Part shown: in pieces, positions 19,511-30,790 of the stretch
How the letters are laid out: each line of letters starts with the position of its first letter
Position numbering within the stretch: position 1 is the first letter of the stretch
Assembly (NCBI RefSeq): GCF_913020055.1
Contig: NZ_CAJWCF010000003.1
Span: 28,292 to 92,291 of the forward strand
Origin: an uncultured Paraglaciecola sp.
GTDB taxonomy: Bacteria; Pseudomonadota; Gammaproteobacteria; Enterobacterales; Alteromonadaceae
DNA: 64,000 nucleotides
Reading direction: 5' to 3'
Notes under the pieces: model-generated
What the model was told of the DNA's origin: nothing
Databases searched by the model: none
The model's input: the letters and a program-made list of their open reading frames with translations, nothing else
Program-made: the position numbers and the translations under genes

Positions 19511-22500
19511 ATGTTTAAAAAAACAAAATTCAGTCGCATTGCGATTGCAGTAGCTATGTCAGTAGGACTATCGTCTGCTGTAATGGCGCAATCAACCACA
19601 TCTTCTATCCGTGGTAATGTTGCAACCGAAACAGGAGCTATTTTTTCTGGAGCTACTGTCACTATTACCCATATACCATCTGGCACTGTGTCTACAGCGA
19701 CTACAAATGAAAGTGGTGTATTTTCTTCACGCGGTTTGCGTGTTGGTGGTCCTTACACAGTTAAGATCAGTGGCGGCGAATTCGCTCCTGTACAAATCGA
19801 AGATCTTTATCTGTCTCTCGACCAAGCGTTCTCTCTTCCTGTAACGGTAGAGGCAACAGGTAATACTGAGGTTATTCAAATAACGGGCAGCACTAGTGCA
19901 GTGGCCGGTTTCTCGAATGAAGGGCTAAGCATGAGCCTAGGTCTTGAAGCTCTAGGTGAAGTTGCTTCGATTGACCGTGATATCACAGACGCAGCTCAGC
20001 TGAATCCGTTTGCTTCAATCAACGTGCAAAGTGGTGGAGCCAAAGAATTAACTATAGCGGGTGCAAACAGCCGCTTTAACTCGTTAACTATCGACGGTGT
20101 TGCTTTGAATGACCGTTTTGGTTTGAATGCAAATGGTTACCCTACGCAGGGGTCTCCGATTTCTTATGATGCAATCGAATCTCTGTCAGTACAAACAGCA
20201 CCTTTTGACGTTGAATATAACGGTTTTACTGGCGGTACTATTAATGCTGTTACTAAATCCGGTACTAACGAACTCCATGGTTCAGTCGGTTATTACAAAA
20301 CAAGCGATTCATTAATAGGTGATGAAAACGGCAATGACAAATTCGACTTTACTTTTAAAGAAGAAACTTTTGTTGGAACACTTGGTGGTGCATTAATAAA
20401 AGACAAGCTATTTTTCTTCGTTGCTTACGACAAATATGAAGAAGTCGCTCCTCTTAGAAATGGGCCTACAGGTTCAGGCGCGCTTAACCAAGAACCTAAC
20501 ATTACACTTGACGACGTTGCTCAAGTTGGTCAGATTGTTTCAGATGTTTGGGGCTTCGACATTGGTGATTTTAACAAAGGCCCAGCCGAAAATGAAAAAA
20601 TCCTTGCCAATATAGACTGGAACATTAGTGCCGACCACCGTGCAAAGTTCACCTATATCATGTCGGAAGGAAACGCCATCCGTGAGCAAAACGGTAACAA
20701 CTTTTTAGCCTCAGACAATGTTCTTGGCGCATCTTCTGCTTGGTATGACCGCTCAGAAAAAGTAGAGAGCATTATCGGCCACGTATTTTCTGACTGGAAT
20801 GAAAACTTCTCGACCCAAGTTAAGATAGCAAGTACTACGCAAGCCACAGGTCAGAATTCTTTGAATGGTGCTGAATTTCCTAATTTCGCGGTATTCTTAC
20901 GTGAAGTTGATGGTGAAGAAAACTATCTTTCAATCGGCCCAGACCGTTTCCGTCATGGTAACTCATTAGATCAAGAATTTTTACAATTCAAATTTTTGGC
21001 TACATACGCAGTAGGCGACCATATAGTCAAAGGTGGTTTCGAGAGAGAAGAAGTTGATATAGATAACTTATTCGCGCAAAACTCCGAAGGTTCTTACGTT
21101 TTTGATAGTATTGAAGATTTAGCCAACGCTACCGCGTCTGGACTTTTGTATAATAATGCGATCTCCAACGATGAAAACGATCTTCGTGCTATTTGGGGTT
21201 ATGCTTCAAACTCTTTATATGTGCAGGATTCATGGGATGTCAATTCAGACCTGAGCATTGAAGCGGGTATCCGTTATGACTGGTACGAATCTAATGGTTC
21301 AATCCGCGAAAATCAAAACTTTAACGACCGTTATGGTTATTCTAACACTACGGATATCGAAGGCTTGGATGTTATTCTTCCAAGGGTTTCGTTTGAGTGG
21401 TTTGCTTCAGATGACATCACTGTTCGTGGTGGGATTGGTCGTTTCTCTGGTGGTTCTCCAGGAGTTTGGCTTTCAAATAGCTACTCTAACGATGGTGTGA
21501 TTTCTGACGGCTCTAATGCTTTCGGTACCGTTCTAGTACCAACTACACCTGATGCCGCAACAGGTCAGTACATTCCGCAGGATGTGCTTACTTCGCTGGC
21601 AAGTGAAGCACCAGATGGTAGTGTTAACGCACTAAACCCATCGTTCGAAATTCCAACCACTACTAAAATTAGCCTTGGTGCTGCCTTCTATGCAGAAGAG
21701 CTACCGGTACTCGGTGAAGGTTGGTTATTTTCTGCAGACTTCCTTTACAACAAGTTAGATAATGCCACTTATTGGTACGATCAACGTTGTGAAGCTCAAG
21801 ATACGGCACCAGATGGTCGCCCTGTCTACGACTGTAACGGACCTGAAGCCTTAATTGTTGGCTCATTTGACGCTGGTGATAGTAAGTTATATGCATTGTC
21901 AGCGACTAACGATTGGGATGAGTTCGACATGTTCGCCAGCTATACTTATTCAGATGTAAAAGATATCGGTTACGGCACATCGTCAACCGCGTCATCAAAC
22001 TACTCTGACTTTGCTGCATATGATCGTCAATCGCCACGAGCAGGTACGTCAAGTTTCCAAACTGAGCACTTGTTTAAGTTCCGCGCTAATTGGACAAGAG
22101 AGTTGATCGCTGGTTACGAAACCAAAGTGTCAATGTTCATGACTCGGCGTTCTGGTCAACCTTACAGTTATACCTTCAACGAAAACAATGCTTGTTTACT
22201 TGACGTAGGTGGCGGTCGCTGTTCACGTGAAAGCCGTAATGATGATGCCGGTCACTTACTTTATGTTCCAAGTGGTCTGAATGATCCGATTTTTGCTTCG
22301 ACTTCATTTGATGGAGATACGGCAGCGCAACAAGCGTTCTTTGATTACATTGAAAGTTCTGAGTTGGCAAAGTATGCGGGTAGTATAGCTCCGCGCAACA
22401 ATGACAACTCTGCTTGGTCAACCATCATTGATATTCGTATACAGCAAGAACTACCAGCCTTTAGCAAGGAGCACAGTTTCAAGTTGTTCTTCGATATTGA

Positions 22501-22702
22501 AAACTTTGGTAACCTTCTTAATTCTGATTGGGGTCGTATTGAGCGTACTCGTTATGAATACGAACGCGACGTTGTTTCGGCTAGGATTGTCGATGGTCAG
22601 TATGAGTACTTTAATCTGAACAGCGACAGAAGCATTAAGAACCTAGAAGTGCTTTCTCAATCCGTTTGGCAGCTTCAACTTGGTTTGAAATACGAATTTT
22701 AA
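19511..22702 (+). CDS. TonB-dependent receptor with carboxypeptidase-regulatory-like N-terminal domain
   Basis: Signal peptide MFKKTKFSRIAIAVAMSVGLSSAVMAQ; SIRGNVATETGAIFSGATVTITHIPSG CarbopepD_reg-like; plug (AGANSRFNSLTIDGV) and barrel; C-terminal aromatic LQLGLKYEF. Start corrected from track 19397. Confidence 0.92.
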   Translation: MFKKTKFSRIAIAVAMSVGLSSAVMAQSTTSSIRGNVATETGAIFSGATVTITHIPSGTVSTATTNESGVFSSRGLRVGGPYTVKISGGEFAPVQIEDLYLSLDQAFSLPVTVEATGNTEVIQITGSTSAVAGFSNEGLSMSLGLEALGEVASIDRDITDAAQLNPFASINVQSGGAKELTIAGANSRFNSLTIDGVALNDRFGLNANGYPTQGSPISYDAIESLSVQTAPFDVEYNGFTGGTINAVTKSGTNELHGSVGYYKTSDSLIGDENGNDKFDFTFKEETFVGTLGGALIKDKLFFFVAYDKYEEVAPLRNGPTGSGALNQEPNITLDDVAQVGQIVSDVWGFDIGDFNKGPAENEKILANIDWNISADHRAKFTYIMSEGNAIREQNGNNFLASDNVLGASSAWYDRSEKVESIIGHVFSDWNENFSTQVKIASTTQATGQNSLNGAEFPNFAVFLREVDGEENYLSIGPDRFRHGNSLDQEFLQFKFLATYAVGDHIVKGGFEREEVDIDNLFAQNSEGSYVFDSIEDLANATASGLLYNNAISNDENDLRAIWGYASNSLYVQDSWDVNSDLSIEAGIRYDWYESNGSIRENQNFNDRYGYSNTTDIEGLDVILPRVSFEWFASDDITVRGGIGRFSGGSPGVWLSNSYSNDGVISDGSNAFGTVLVPTTPDAATGQYIPQDVLTSLASEAPDGSVNALNPSFEIPTTTKISLGAAFYAEELPVLGEGWLFSADFLYNKLDNATYWYDQRCEAQDTAPDGRPVYDCNGPEALIVGSFDAGDSKLYALSATNDWDEFDMFASYTYSDVKDIGYGTSSTASSNYSDFAAYDRQSPRAGTSSFQTEHLFKFRANWTRELIAGYETKVSMFMTRRSGQPYSYTFNENNACLLDVGGGRCSRESRNDDAGHLLYVPSGLNDPIFASTSFDGDTAAQQAFFDYIESSELAKYAGSIAPRNNDNSAWSTIIDIRIQQELPAFSKEHSFKLFFDIENFGNLLNSDWGRIERTRYEYERDVVSARIVDGQYEYFNLNSDRSIKNLEVLSQSVWQLQLGLKYEF

Positions 22703-22732
22703 TTTGTTGAACTCAAATTGAGTATTTAGCTC

Positions 22733-22752
22733 AAAGTACCTTCGGGTACTTT
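22733..22752 (+). other. UUCG-capped hairpin upstream of the terminator
   Basis: AAAGTACC-TTCG-GGTACTTT perfect 8-bp stem. Confidence 0.7.
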
Positions 22753-22764
22753 CATCTTGATAAT

Positions 22765-22797
22765 AAACCCCTCATTTTTTCGAGGGGTTTATTTTTT
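22765..22797 (+). terminator. Intrinsic terminator of TonB-dependent receptor gene
   Basis: AAACCCCTC-ATTTTTTC-GAGGGGTTT followed by ATTTTTT. Confidence 0.85.
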
Positions 22798-22868
22798 CTG
22801 CAGCCCTAAGCTGCTATCGTAAGTTTTTTCTTTGTAATCGAAAACAAGGGCAACCTGATAAACGATAA

Positions 22869-23000
22869 CTGGAAAGATTACGCAAAGGTTCATTTGTTAA
22901 TGACGGCATCATCACTGCATCGTTCAATCACCAAAACCAATATGTGCATGAAGCTTTTAATGCTTCTGAGCAAGCTATGATCTTTGGCACTTCTTATTAG
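22869..23000 (+). pseudogene. Possible decayed gene 3' end (in-frame remnant without start)
   Basis: Open frame LERLRKGSFVNDGIITASFNHQNQYVHEAFNASEQAMIFGTSY*, with an in-frame stop just upstream; protein-like composition, family not recognised. Confidence 0.3.
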
Positions 23001-23111
23001 AAAGCTTTTTTTTGTCGTGAATATTAATATTCGATTTTCATTTAGAAAGGCTAAAAGTGACGACTTGTAGTCGGCTTTTATTATTCGTATATCCCCACAA
23101 ATGGTTTAACT

Positions 23112-24278
23112 ATGTATAAAATAATGATTGTTTTCTTTACGGTGTTCAGTATGTCTTCCAATAGCCAAAGTGTTCGAATTGCTACTTTCAATGTCAGTAT
23201 GGATGCCACCAACTATTTAGAACCTGGGCAACAAGCCCAAGGAGATGAGCTATCGACTCGTTTACTTTCCGGCAAGTCTCAGCAGATCAGTAATATTGCT
23301 GAAATCATCCAAAAAACTAGACCTGAAATTATTCTCTTAAATGAGTTTGATTATTCAAACCAGTCAGCAACAGACGTACATAATTTTATAAACAATTACC
23401 TTAAAATTTCTCGGAACAACAGTAAGCCTATTGATTACCCTTATTTTTATAGCGCCCCAGTCAACACTGGCGTTGACTCTGGAATGGATCTGGATGGAGA
23501 TGGAGTTGCCTCTGGCACTAAAGGCGACGCATTTGGTTTTGGTCTGTTTCCTGGTCACTATGGCATGTTGGTACTCAGCCAATACCCTATTCAGTTTGAG
23601 CAAATCCGCACCTTTCAACATTTCTTATGGAAAGATATGCCGGACAATTTATTATCCAGCATCAAAGGTGAAACTGCTCAGCCGTATTACAGCCAAGCAG
23701 CACAGCAGATATTGCGATTGTCTTCTAAGTCTCATTGGGATATTCCAATCAAGATTGACAATAACACTATCCATGTACTCGCCAGTCACCCCACACCTCC
23801 GGTATTTGATGGGCCTGAGAATCGTAACGGCAAACGTAATCATGATGAAATACGATTTTGGGCGGACTATTTATCGGTCGGTGAGCAGTCAGCTTATATT
23901 TACGATGACAAAGGTGAATTAGGCGGTTTTAAAGGAGAGCATTTTGTTATCACAGGTGACTTAAATGCTTCACCAAAGGAAGGTGACGGTATAAAAAGTG
24001 GCATACGAAGGCTACTTAGTCATCCGTTAGTGAATGATACGGCTGTGCCACAAAGTGAAGGTGGTAAGGCTAATACGCCTAACAACCACTATGCAGCCGA
24101 GCATACAGCCGGATGGGCAATGCGAGCTGATTATGTATTACCTTCAAGGTCACTTGAAGTGAAGGGCAGTGGTGTATTTTGGCCTAAATCAATTGAACCA
24201 TTATTCCGTTTAATTAAAGATCGGAAAAATTCATCAGATCATCGTTTAGTGTGGATAGATATTAGCCTTACAAAGTAA
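23112..24278 (+). CDS. Exported endonuclease/exonuclease/phosphatase (EEP) family protein
   Basis: Signal peptide; VRIATFNVSM, IILLNEFDY, VITGDLNASPKEGDG, SDHRLVWIDI EEP motifs. Confidence 0.85.
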   Translation: MYKIMIVFFTVFSMSSNSQSVRIATFNVSMDATNYLEPGQQAQGDELSTRLLSGKSQQISNIAEIIQKTRPEIILLNEFDYSNQSATDVHNFINNYLKISRNNSKPIDYPYFYSAPVNTGVDSGMDLDGDGVASGTKGDAFGFGLFPGHYGMLVLSQYPIQFEQIRTFQHFLWKDMPDNLLSSIKGETAQPYYSQAAQQILRLSSKSHWDIPIKIDNNTIHVLASHPTPPVFDGPENRNGKRNHDEIRFWADYLSVGEQSAYIYDDKGELGGFKGEHFVITGDLNASPKEGDGIKSGIRRLLSHPLVNDTAVPQSEGGKANTPNNHYAAEHTAGWAMRADYVLPSRSLEVKGSGVFWPKSIEPLFRLIKDRKNSSDHRLVWIDISLTK

Positions 24279-24303
24279 GTTGGCTGTTAATACATAGTGA
24301 TCA

Positions 24304-24327
24304 AAAAAGGGGCTTTCGCCCCTTTTT
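24304..24327. terminator. Bidirectional intrinsic terminator between convergent EEP gene and gltD
   Basis: AAAAAGGGGC-TTTC-GCCCCTTTTT. Confidence 0.85.
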
Positions 24328-24352
24328 CAGTTTTACTTAAGTGTCTTACAAC

Positions 24353-25777
<1,425 letters not shown>

Positions 25778-28700
25778 TTATTGCACTTGGACACGAAGTT
25801 CGGCAGTAGACCGGCTTATGTGACCAAGTAAATTTTTAACATCACTAGTTTTTGGTTTAACTAGTCTGAACTTCGGCAAATAAGCAGCAAAATTGCTTAA
25901 TATATCGTGTGCATGCTCACTACCTGTTTCTTCATAATGTTGATTAATCAGACCACGTAAGTGCTCCATCAAAATGACTTTATCTTCGATAGACATGAGC
26001 TCTACTAGCTCACCATTTACGCGTTGTTCGATATCATTCTGTTCATCAAGAATATAAGCAAAACCACCTGTCATACCTGCGCCAAAGTTAACGCCTGTAC
26101 GTCCAAGTACTGCGACAATACCGCCTGTCATATATTCACAGCCGTTATCACCAATGCCTTCAACCACAGCAATAGCACCAGAGTTACGCACTGCGAAACG
26201 CTCACCTGCAAGCCCCGCTGCAAATAATTTACCTCCAGTAGCACCATATAAGCAGGTGTTACCAGCAATAACACTTTCATTTGATTTGAAGCTGACACCT
26301 CGTGGTGGGTGAATAACTAACTTACCGTCAGCCATACCTTTACCTACGTAATCATTAGCATCACCGGCTAAAGTCATTTCTAAACCGCCAGCATTCCATA
26401 CTCCAAAACTTTGCCCAGCGGTACCAGTAAAGTTAAGTTTAATGGGGTGTTCGTCCATGCCTTTATTGCCATGATGTTGAGCAATCAAGCCAGAGATAAT
26501 CGCACCTACTGAACGGTCAGTATTGCGAATGGGGTAATTGAATGTGCCACCACTTTTGTTTATCACTGCATCCGAAAGTTCTGACAACAACAACTGATTT
26601 AAGTCGCCCTTATCAGCTGGTGCGTTAGCCCCTTCACTACAAAATAATTTGGTGTGATCACCCGCTTCTGGTTTAGCCAAAATCGGGCTGAGGTCTAATT
26701 TGTTCTGTTTCGCCGTGACACCATTTAATACGTCAAGCAAGTCAGTACGACCAATTAGGTCATCCAATTTACGTACGCCCATTGACGCCATAATTTCACG
26801 GACTTCCTGAGCAATAAACTTGAAGTAGTTCATCACCATGTCAGGCAAACCGATGAAGTAGTTATCTCGCAAGTTTTCATCTTGAGTGGCAATACCTGTT
26901 GCACAGTTGTTTAGGTGACAAATACGTAAGTATTTACAACCTAACGCCACCATAGGTCCAGTACCAAAACCAAAACTTTCAGCACCTAAAATTGCCGCCT
27001 TGATCACGTCTAAGCCGGTTTTTAAACCGCCGTCGGTTTGTACCCGCACTTTGTGACGTAACCCGTTACTCACTAAAGCTTGTTGAGTTTCTGCTAGGCC
27101 TAATTCCCAAGGACTACCAGCGTATTTCACTGACGTCAGAGGGCTGGCTCCTGTACCACCGTCATAACCTGAAATGGTAATTAAGTCTGCGTAAGCTTTT
27201 GCCACACCACAAGCGATGGTGCCTACACCAGGTTCTGATACTAATTTCACAGAAATAAGGGCTGTAGGATTCACTTGTTTTAAGTCAAAAATCAGCTGAG
27301 CTAAATCTTCGATAGAATAAATATCATGATGAGGTGGTGGCGATATTAAGGTCACTCCTGTCACTGAATGACGTAATTCAGCAATATACTGGTTTACTTT
27401 GTCGCCAGGTAGCTGGCCACCTTCGCCGGGTTTAGCACCTTGGGCAACTTTGATTTGCAATATTTTAGCGTTAACCAAATAGTGTGGTGTCACCCCAAAA
27501 CGGCCTGAAGCGATTTGTTTGATATTAGAGTTACGTTCGTTACCAAAACGTTTAGGATCTTCGCCACCTTCACCAGAGTTGGAGTTACCACCTAAACGGT
27601 TCATGGCAATCGCAAGGGCTTCGTGTGCTTCTGGGCTTAGCGCACCAATTGACATAGCCGCGGTATCAAAACGAGGGAACAGATTTTCGGCAGGTTCAAC
27701 TTCATCAATAGAAATCGCTTCTGCATCCGGTGCCAAGGCCAATAAATCACGAAGGCAAGCTATTGGTCGTTCGTTTACTAGTTCGCTAAATTTTTGGTAA
27801 TCTTGATAGTTACCACTCACTACCGCTTTTTGTAGTGTAGTTACTACGTCTGGGTTGTAAGAGTGATACTCACCACCGTGCACGTATTTTAATAATCCGC
27901 CGTGATCTAAGGTTTTACGCTTTAACCAAGCTACGCGGTTTAAATTAATTTGGTCTTGCTGGAAGTCTTCAAAATCAGCACCTTGAATTCGACTTGGCAC
28001 ACCTTTAAAACAAATGTCCATTACTGAACTATTAATCCCCACCGCTTCAAATAATTTTGAGCTGCGATAACTCGCAATAGTAGAGATGCCCATCTTAGAC
28101 ATGATTTTATATAGACCTTTGTTGATACCTTTACGGTAATTAACAATGGCTTGCATGGGAGTCATGTCTAAATGACCAGACTCACACATTTGTTCAATAA
28201 TTTCATATGCAAGGAATGGGTAAATAGCGGTAGCACCTAAACCAAGCAATACAGCATAGTGATGGGAGTCTCTAACCGAAGCCGTCTCAACTACTATATT
28301 GGCATCACAACGCAAGCCTTTTTCGACTAATCGTTTCTGCACCGCACCTACAGCCATAGCAGCAGGAATCGGAATTCGCGCAGCCTTAATCGCACGATCA
28401 GACAGGATGACAAAAGCAGCACGTTTATGTGAAACCAAATGTTCTACTTCGTTACAGATACGGTTAATGGCTGTCTTAAGCCCTTCTTCAGGCGGATAAT
28501 TAAGATCAACAAACTCTGCATAATAATGTTCAGGGTCGTAGGTGCGTAACTGTTTAAGATCGGTGTACACCATAATCGGAGAATCAAACAATACACGATC
28601 AGCGTAGCCCGATGTTTCGGTAAACACTGATTTTTCACGACCAATACAGGTAGCCAATGACATCACGTGATTTTCACGCAATGGGTCAATGGGTGGGTTA

Positions 28701-30244
28701 GTTACTTGAGCAAATTGCTGTCTGAAATAATCATAAATGGTCCGATTATGCCCAGAAAGTACAGCCATAGGTGTATCGTCACCCATTGAGCCTGTCGCTT
28801 CTTGGCCATCTTTGGCCAGTACTTTAATGACTTGTTCAAGCTCTTCGTAGCTGTAGTTAAATTGTTTGAAGTACGTATTCATCATGTCATCGTCAAACAT
28901 TCGTTTACCGATTTCAGGTGTTTCGCATTCTTCAATCGGTGATAAACGGCGAATACTTTTATCTAACCATTCTTTATAGGGATGACGGCCTTTTAGCTCA
29001 TCATCAATTTCATTTGAACGCCATAATTTACCTGTTTCGGTGTCTATGGCTAACATTTCACCTGGCGCAACGCGGCCTTTTTCAAGTACATCTTCTTGCT
29101 TGTAATCCCAAATACCCACTTCTGACGCTAAAGTAATTAAGCCATCTTTGGTGATGACATAACGTGCCGGACGAAGTCCGTTGCGGTCAAGGTTACACGC
29201 AGCGTGGCGGCCATTAGTCAACACTATGCCGGCTGGGCCATCCCAAGGTTCCATATGCATGGAGTTGAATTCGTAGAAGGCTTTTAAGTCTTCATCCATG
29301 GTTTTGTTATTTTGATACGCAGGTGGCACCAATAAACGCATGGCACGGAATAAATCCATTCCGCCTGCTAAAAATAATTCAAGCATGTTATCCAATGATG
29401 ACGAGTCAGAACCTACTTCATTTACGAAAGGTGCAGCATCAGCTAAATCAGGTAACAAAGGTGTTTTGAATTTGCCGGTTCGGGCTTGAGCCCAATCACG
29501 GTTGCCACGAATAGTATTGATTTCACCATTGTGAGCTAAAAATCTAAATGGCTGAGCCAGCGGCCAACGGGGTAATGTGTTGGTTGAAAAACGTTGGTGA
29601 AATACGCAAATAGCCGACTTCATGTTTTCGTCAGCCAAGTCTAAATAAAACTTAGGCAAATCACCGGCCATAACAAGGCCTTTATATACGGTGACTAAGC
29701 TTGATAGGCTGGCTATGTAAAATTCTTCATCGTCAGCTAAGCGTTTTTCAGCGCGTCTACGTGCCATAAATAAGCGACGTTCCAAGTCCTGTGAGCGCCA
29801 CCCAGAAGGACCATTGATAAATACCTGCTCAATTTGTGGTACACACGAAGCTGCCAAATCGCCCAAAATTGAATTATCTGTTGGTACTACTCTCCAGCCA
29901 ACTATGCCCAAGGTTTCTTTTTCTAACTCTTCGGTAATAACTTGTTTGGCAGCGTCAGCTAAAGCTTGATCTTGATTAAGGAAAACCACACCTACAGCGT
30001 ATTTTTTGCTAAGTTTCCAATTTTGCTGTTCCGCTATTCCACGAAAAAACGCGTCGGGTTTCTGTAAAAGCAGACCACAGCCGTCGCCTGTTTTTCCATC
30101 CGCGGCGATACCGCCACGATGTTGCATACGGTCAAGCCCCTCAATTGCGGTACTGACCAATTTATGACTTGGCTCGCCTTTAGTGTGGGCGATTAGTCCA
30201 AAGCCACAGTTATCCTTTGAATCGTTAGAATGATATAAACTCAT
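25778..30244 (-). CDS. gltB: Glutamate synthase large subunit
   Basis: About 1490 aa; CGFGLIAHTKGEPSH glutaminase N-terminus; SGYDGGTGASPLTSVKYAGSPWELGL FMN region; C-terminal GXGXG domain. Start taken as MSLYHSNDSKDN. Confidence 0.96.
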   Translation of the reverse strand: MSLYHSNDSKDNCGFGLIAHTKGEPSHKLVSTAIEGLDRMQHRGGIAADGKTGDGCGLLLQKPDAFFRGIAEQQNWKLSKKYAVGVVFLNQDQALADAAKQVITEELEKETLGIVGWRVVPTDNSILGDLAASCVPQIEQVFINGPSGWRSQDLERRLFMARRRAEKRLADDEEFYIASLSSLVTVYKGLVMAGDLPKFYLDLADENMKSAICVFHQRFSTNTLPRWPLAQPFRFLAHNGEINTIRGNRDWAQARTGKFKTPLLPDLADAAPFVNEVGSDSSSLDNMLELFLAGGMDLFRAMRLLVPPAYQNNKTMDEDLKAFYEFNSMHMEPWDGPAGIVLTNGRHAACNLDRNGLRPARYVITKDGLITLASEVGIWDYKQEDVLEKGRVAPGEMLAIDTETGKLWRSNEIDDELKGRHPYKEWLDKSIRRLSPIEECETPEIGKRMFDDDMMNTYFKQFNYSYEELEQVIKVLAKDGQEATGSMGDDTPMAVLSGHNRTIYDYFRQQFAQVTNPPIDPLRENHVMSLATCIGREKSVFTETSGYADRVLFDSPIMVYTDLKQLRTYDPEHYYAEFVDLNYPPEEGLKTAINRICNEVEHLVSHKRAAFVILSDRAIKAARIPIPAAMAVGAVQKRLVEKGLRCDANIVVETASVRDSHHYAVLLGLGATAIYPFLAYEIIEQMCESGHLDMTPMQAIVNYRKGINKGLYKIMSKMGISTIASYRSSKLFEAVGINSSVMDICFKGVPSRIQGADFEDFQQDQINLNRVAWLKRKTLDHGGLLKYVHGGEYHSYNPDVVTTLQKAVVSGNYQDYQKFSELVNERPIACLRDLLALAPDAEAISIDEVEPAENLFPRFDTAAMSIGALSPEAHEALAIAMNRLGGNSNSGEGGEDPKRFGNERNSNIKQIASGRFGVTPHYLVNAKILQIKVAQGAKPGEGGQLPGDKVNQYIAELRHSVTGVTLISPPPHHDIYSIEDLAQLIFDLKQVNPTALISVKLVSEPGVGTIACGVAKAYADLITISGYDGGTGASPLTSVKYAGSPWELGLAETQQALVSNGLRHKVRVQTDGGLKTGLDVIKAAILGAESFGFGTGPMVALGCKYLRICHLNNCATGIATQDENLRDNYFIGLPDMVMNYFKFIAQEVREIMASMGVRKLDDLIGRTDLLDVLNGVTAKQNKLDLSPILAKPEAGDHTKLFCSEGANAPADKGDLNQLLLSELSDAVINKSGGTFNYPIRNTDRSVGAIISGLIAQHHGNKGMDEHPIKLNFTGTAGQSFGVWNAGGLEMTLAGDANDYVGKGMADGKLVIHPPRGVSFKSNESVIAGNTCLYGATGGKLFAAGLAGERFAVRNSGAIAVVEGIGDNGCEYMTGGIVAVLGRTGVNFGAGMTGGFAYILDEQNDIEQRVNGELVELMSIEDKVILMEHLRGLINQHYEETGSEHAHDILSNFAAYLPKFRLVKPKTSDVKNLLGHISRSTAELRVQVQ

Positions 30245-30790
30245 TAATGCAAACTCCTTCAACCTTCGACTGGGCAGGATGTTATATATTGTTACTGCTA
30301 ATCATACATCTAGATAAACGTATGAACGTGAATTGGCTTCATGCCTTGATGCTTATTTTCGGTCGTAATTATTATTGGGGATACCAGTCGAGTATCGAAT
30401 ATTTATACTAAGCAGGTCGTACAAAATACCGAGGATTATTTTATAAATCAATTCTCTTATATAGTGTATTTTGTATTTTTCATGAAACGGCCTCTTATTG
30501 CCATTAAAAATATATTTATTTCAATGACATAGCGACTTATTGTGGCTTAGTTATAAGCTATAAAGAAAAGCTAATAAACGGCTCAACTTGTTATTAAAAG
30601 GTTAAAAAAATTCATAAATATTTGCAAATAGCTTGGATGATGTTGAATTAATATTCAAAAATATGAATAAATAGTATTTTTGAGTTGGGATTATGCGCAT
30701 TAATACTAGGCTAAGTTTTGATCCTCGGAATATTCTTGTTAGCATGTCGCGAAATTGGTACGAAGCACAGATGTTTGAGACCTCCACATT

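Noticed and set aside
19611-22619. Short alternative-frame and antisense ORFs within the TonB receptor gene
   Set aside because: Fully explained by the 1063-aa receptor frame; compositionally implausible
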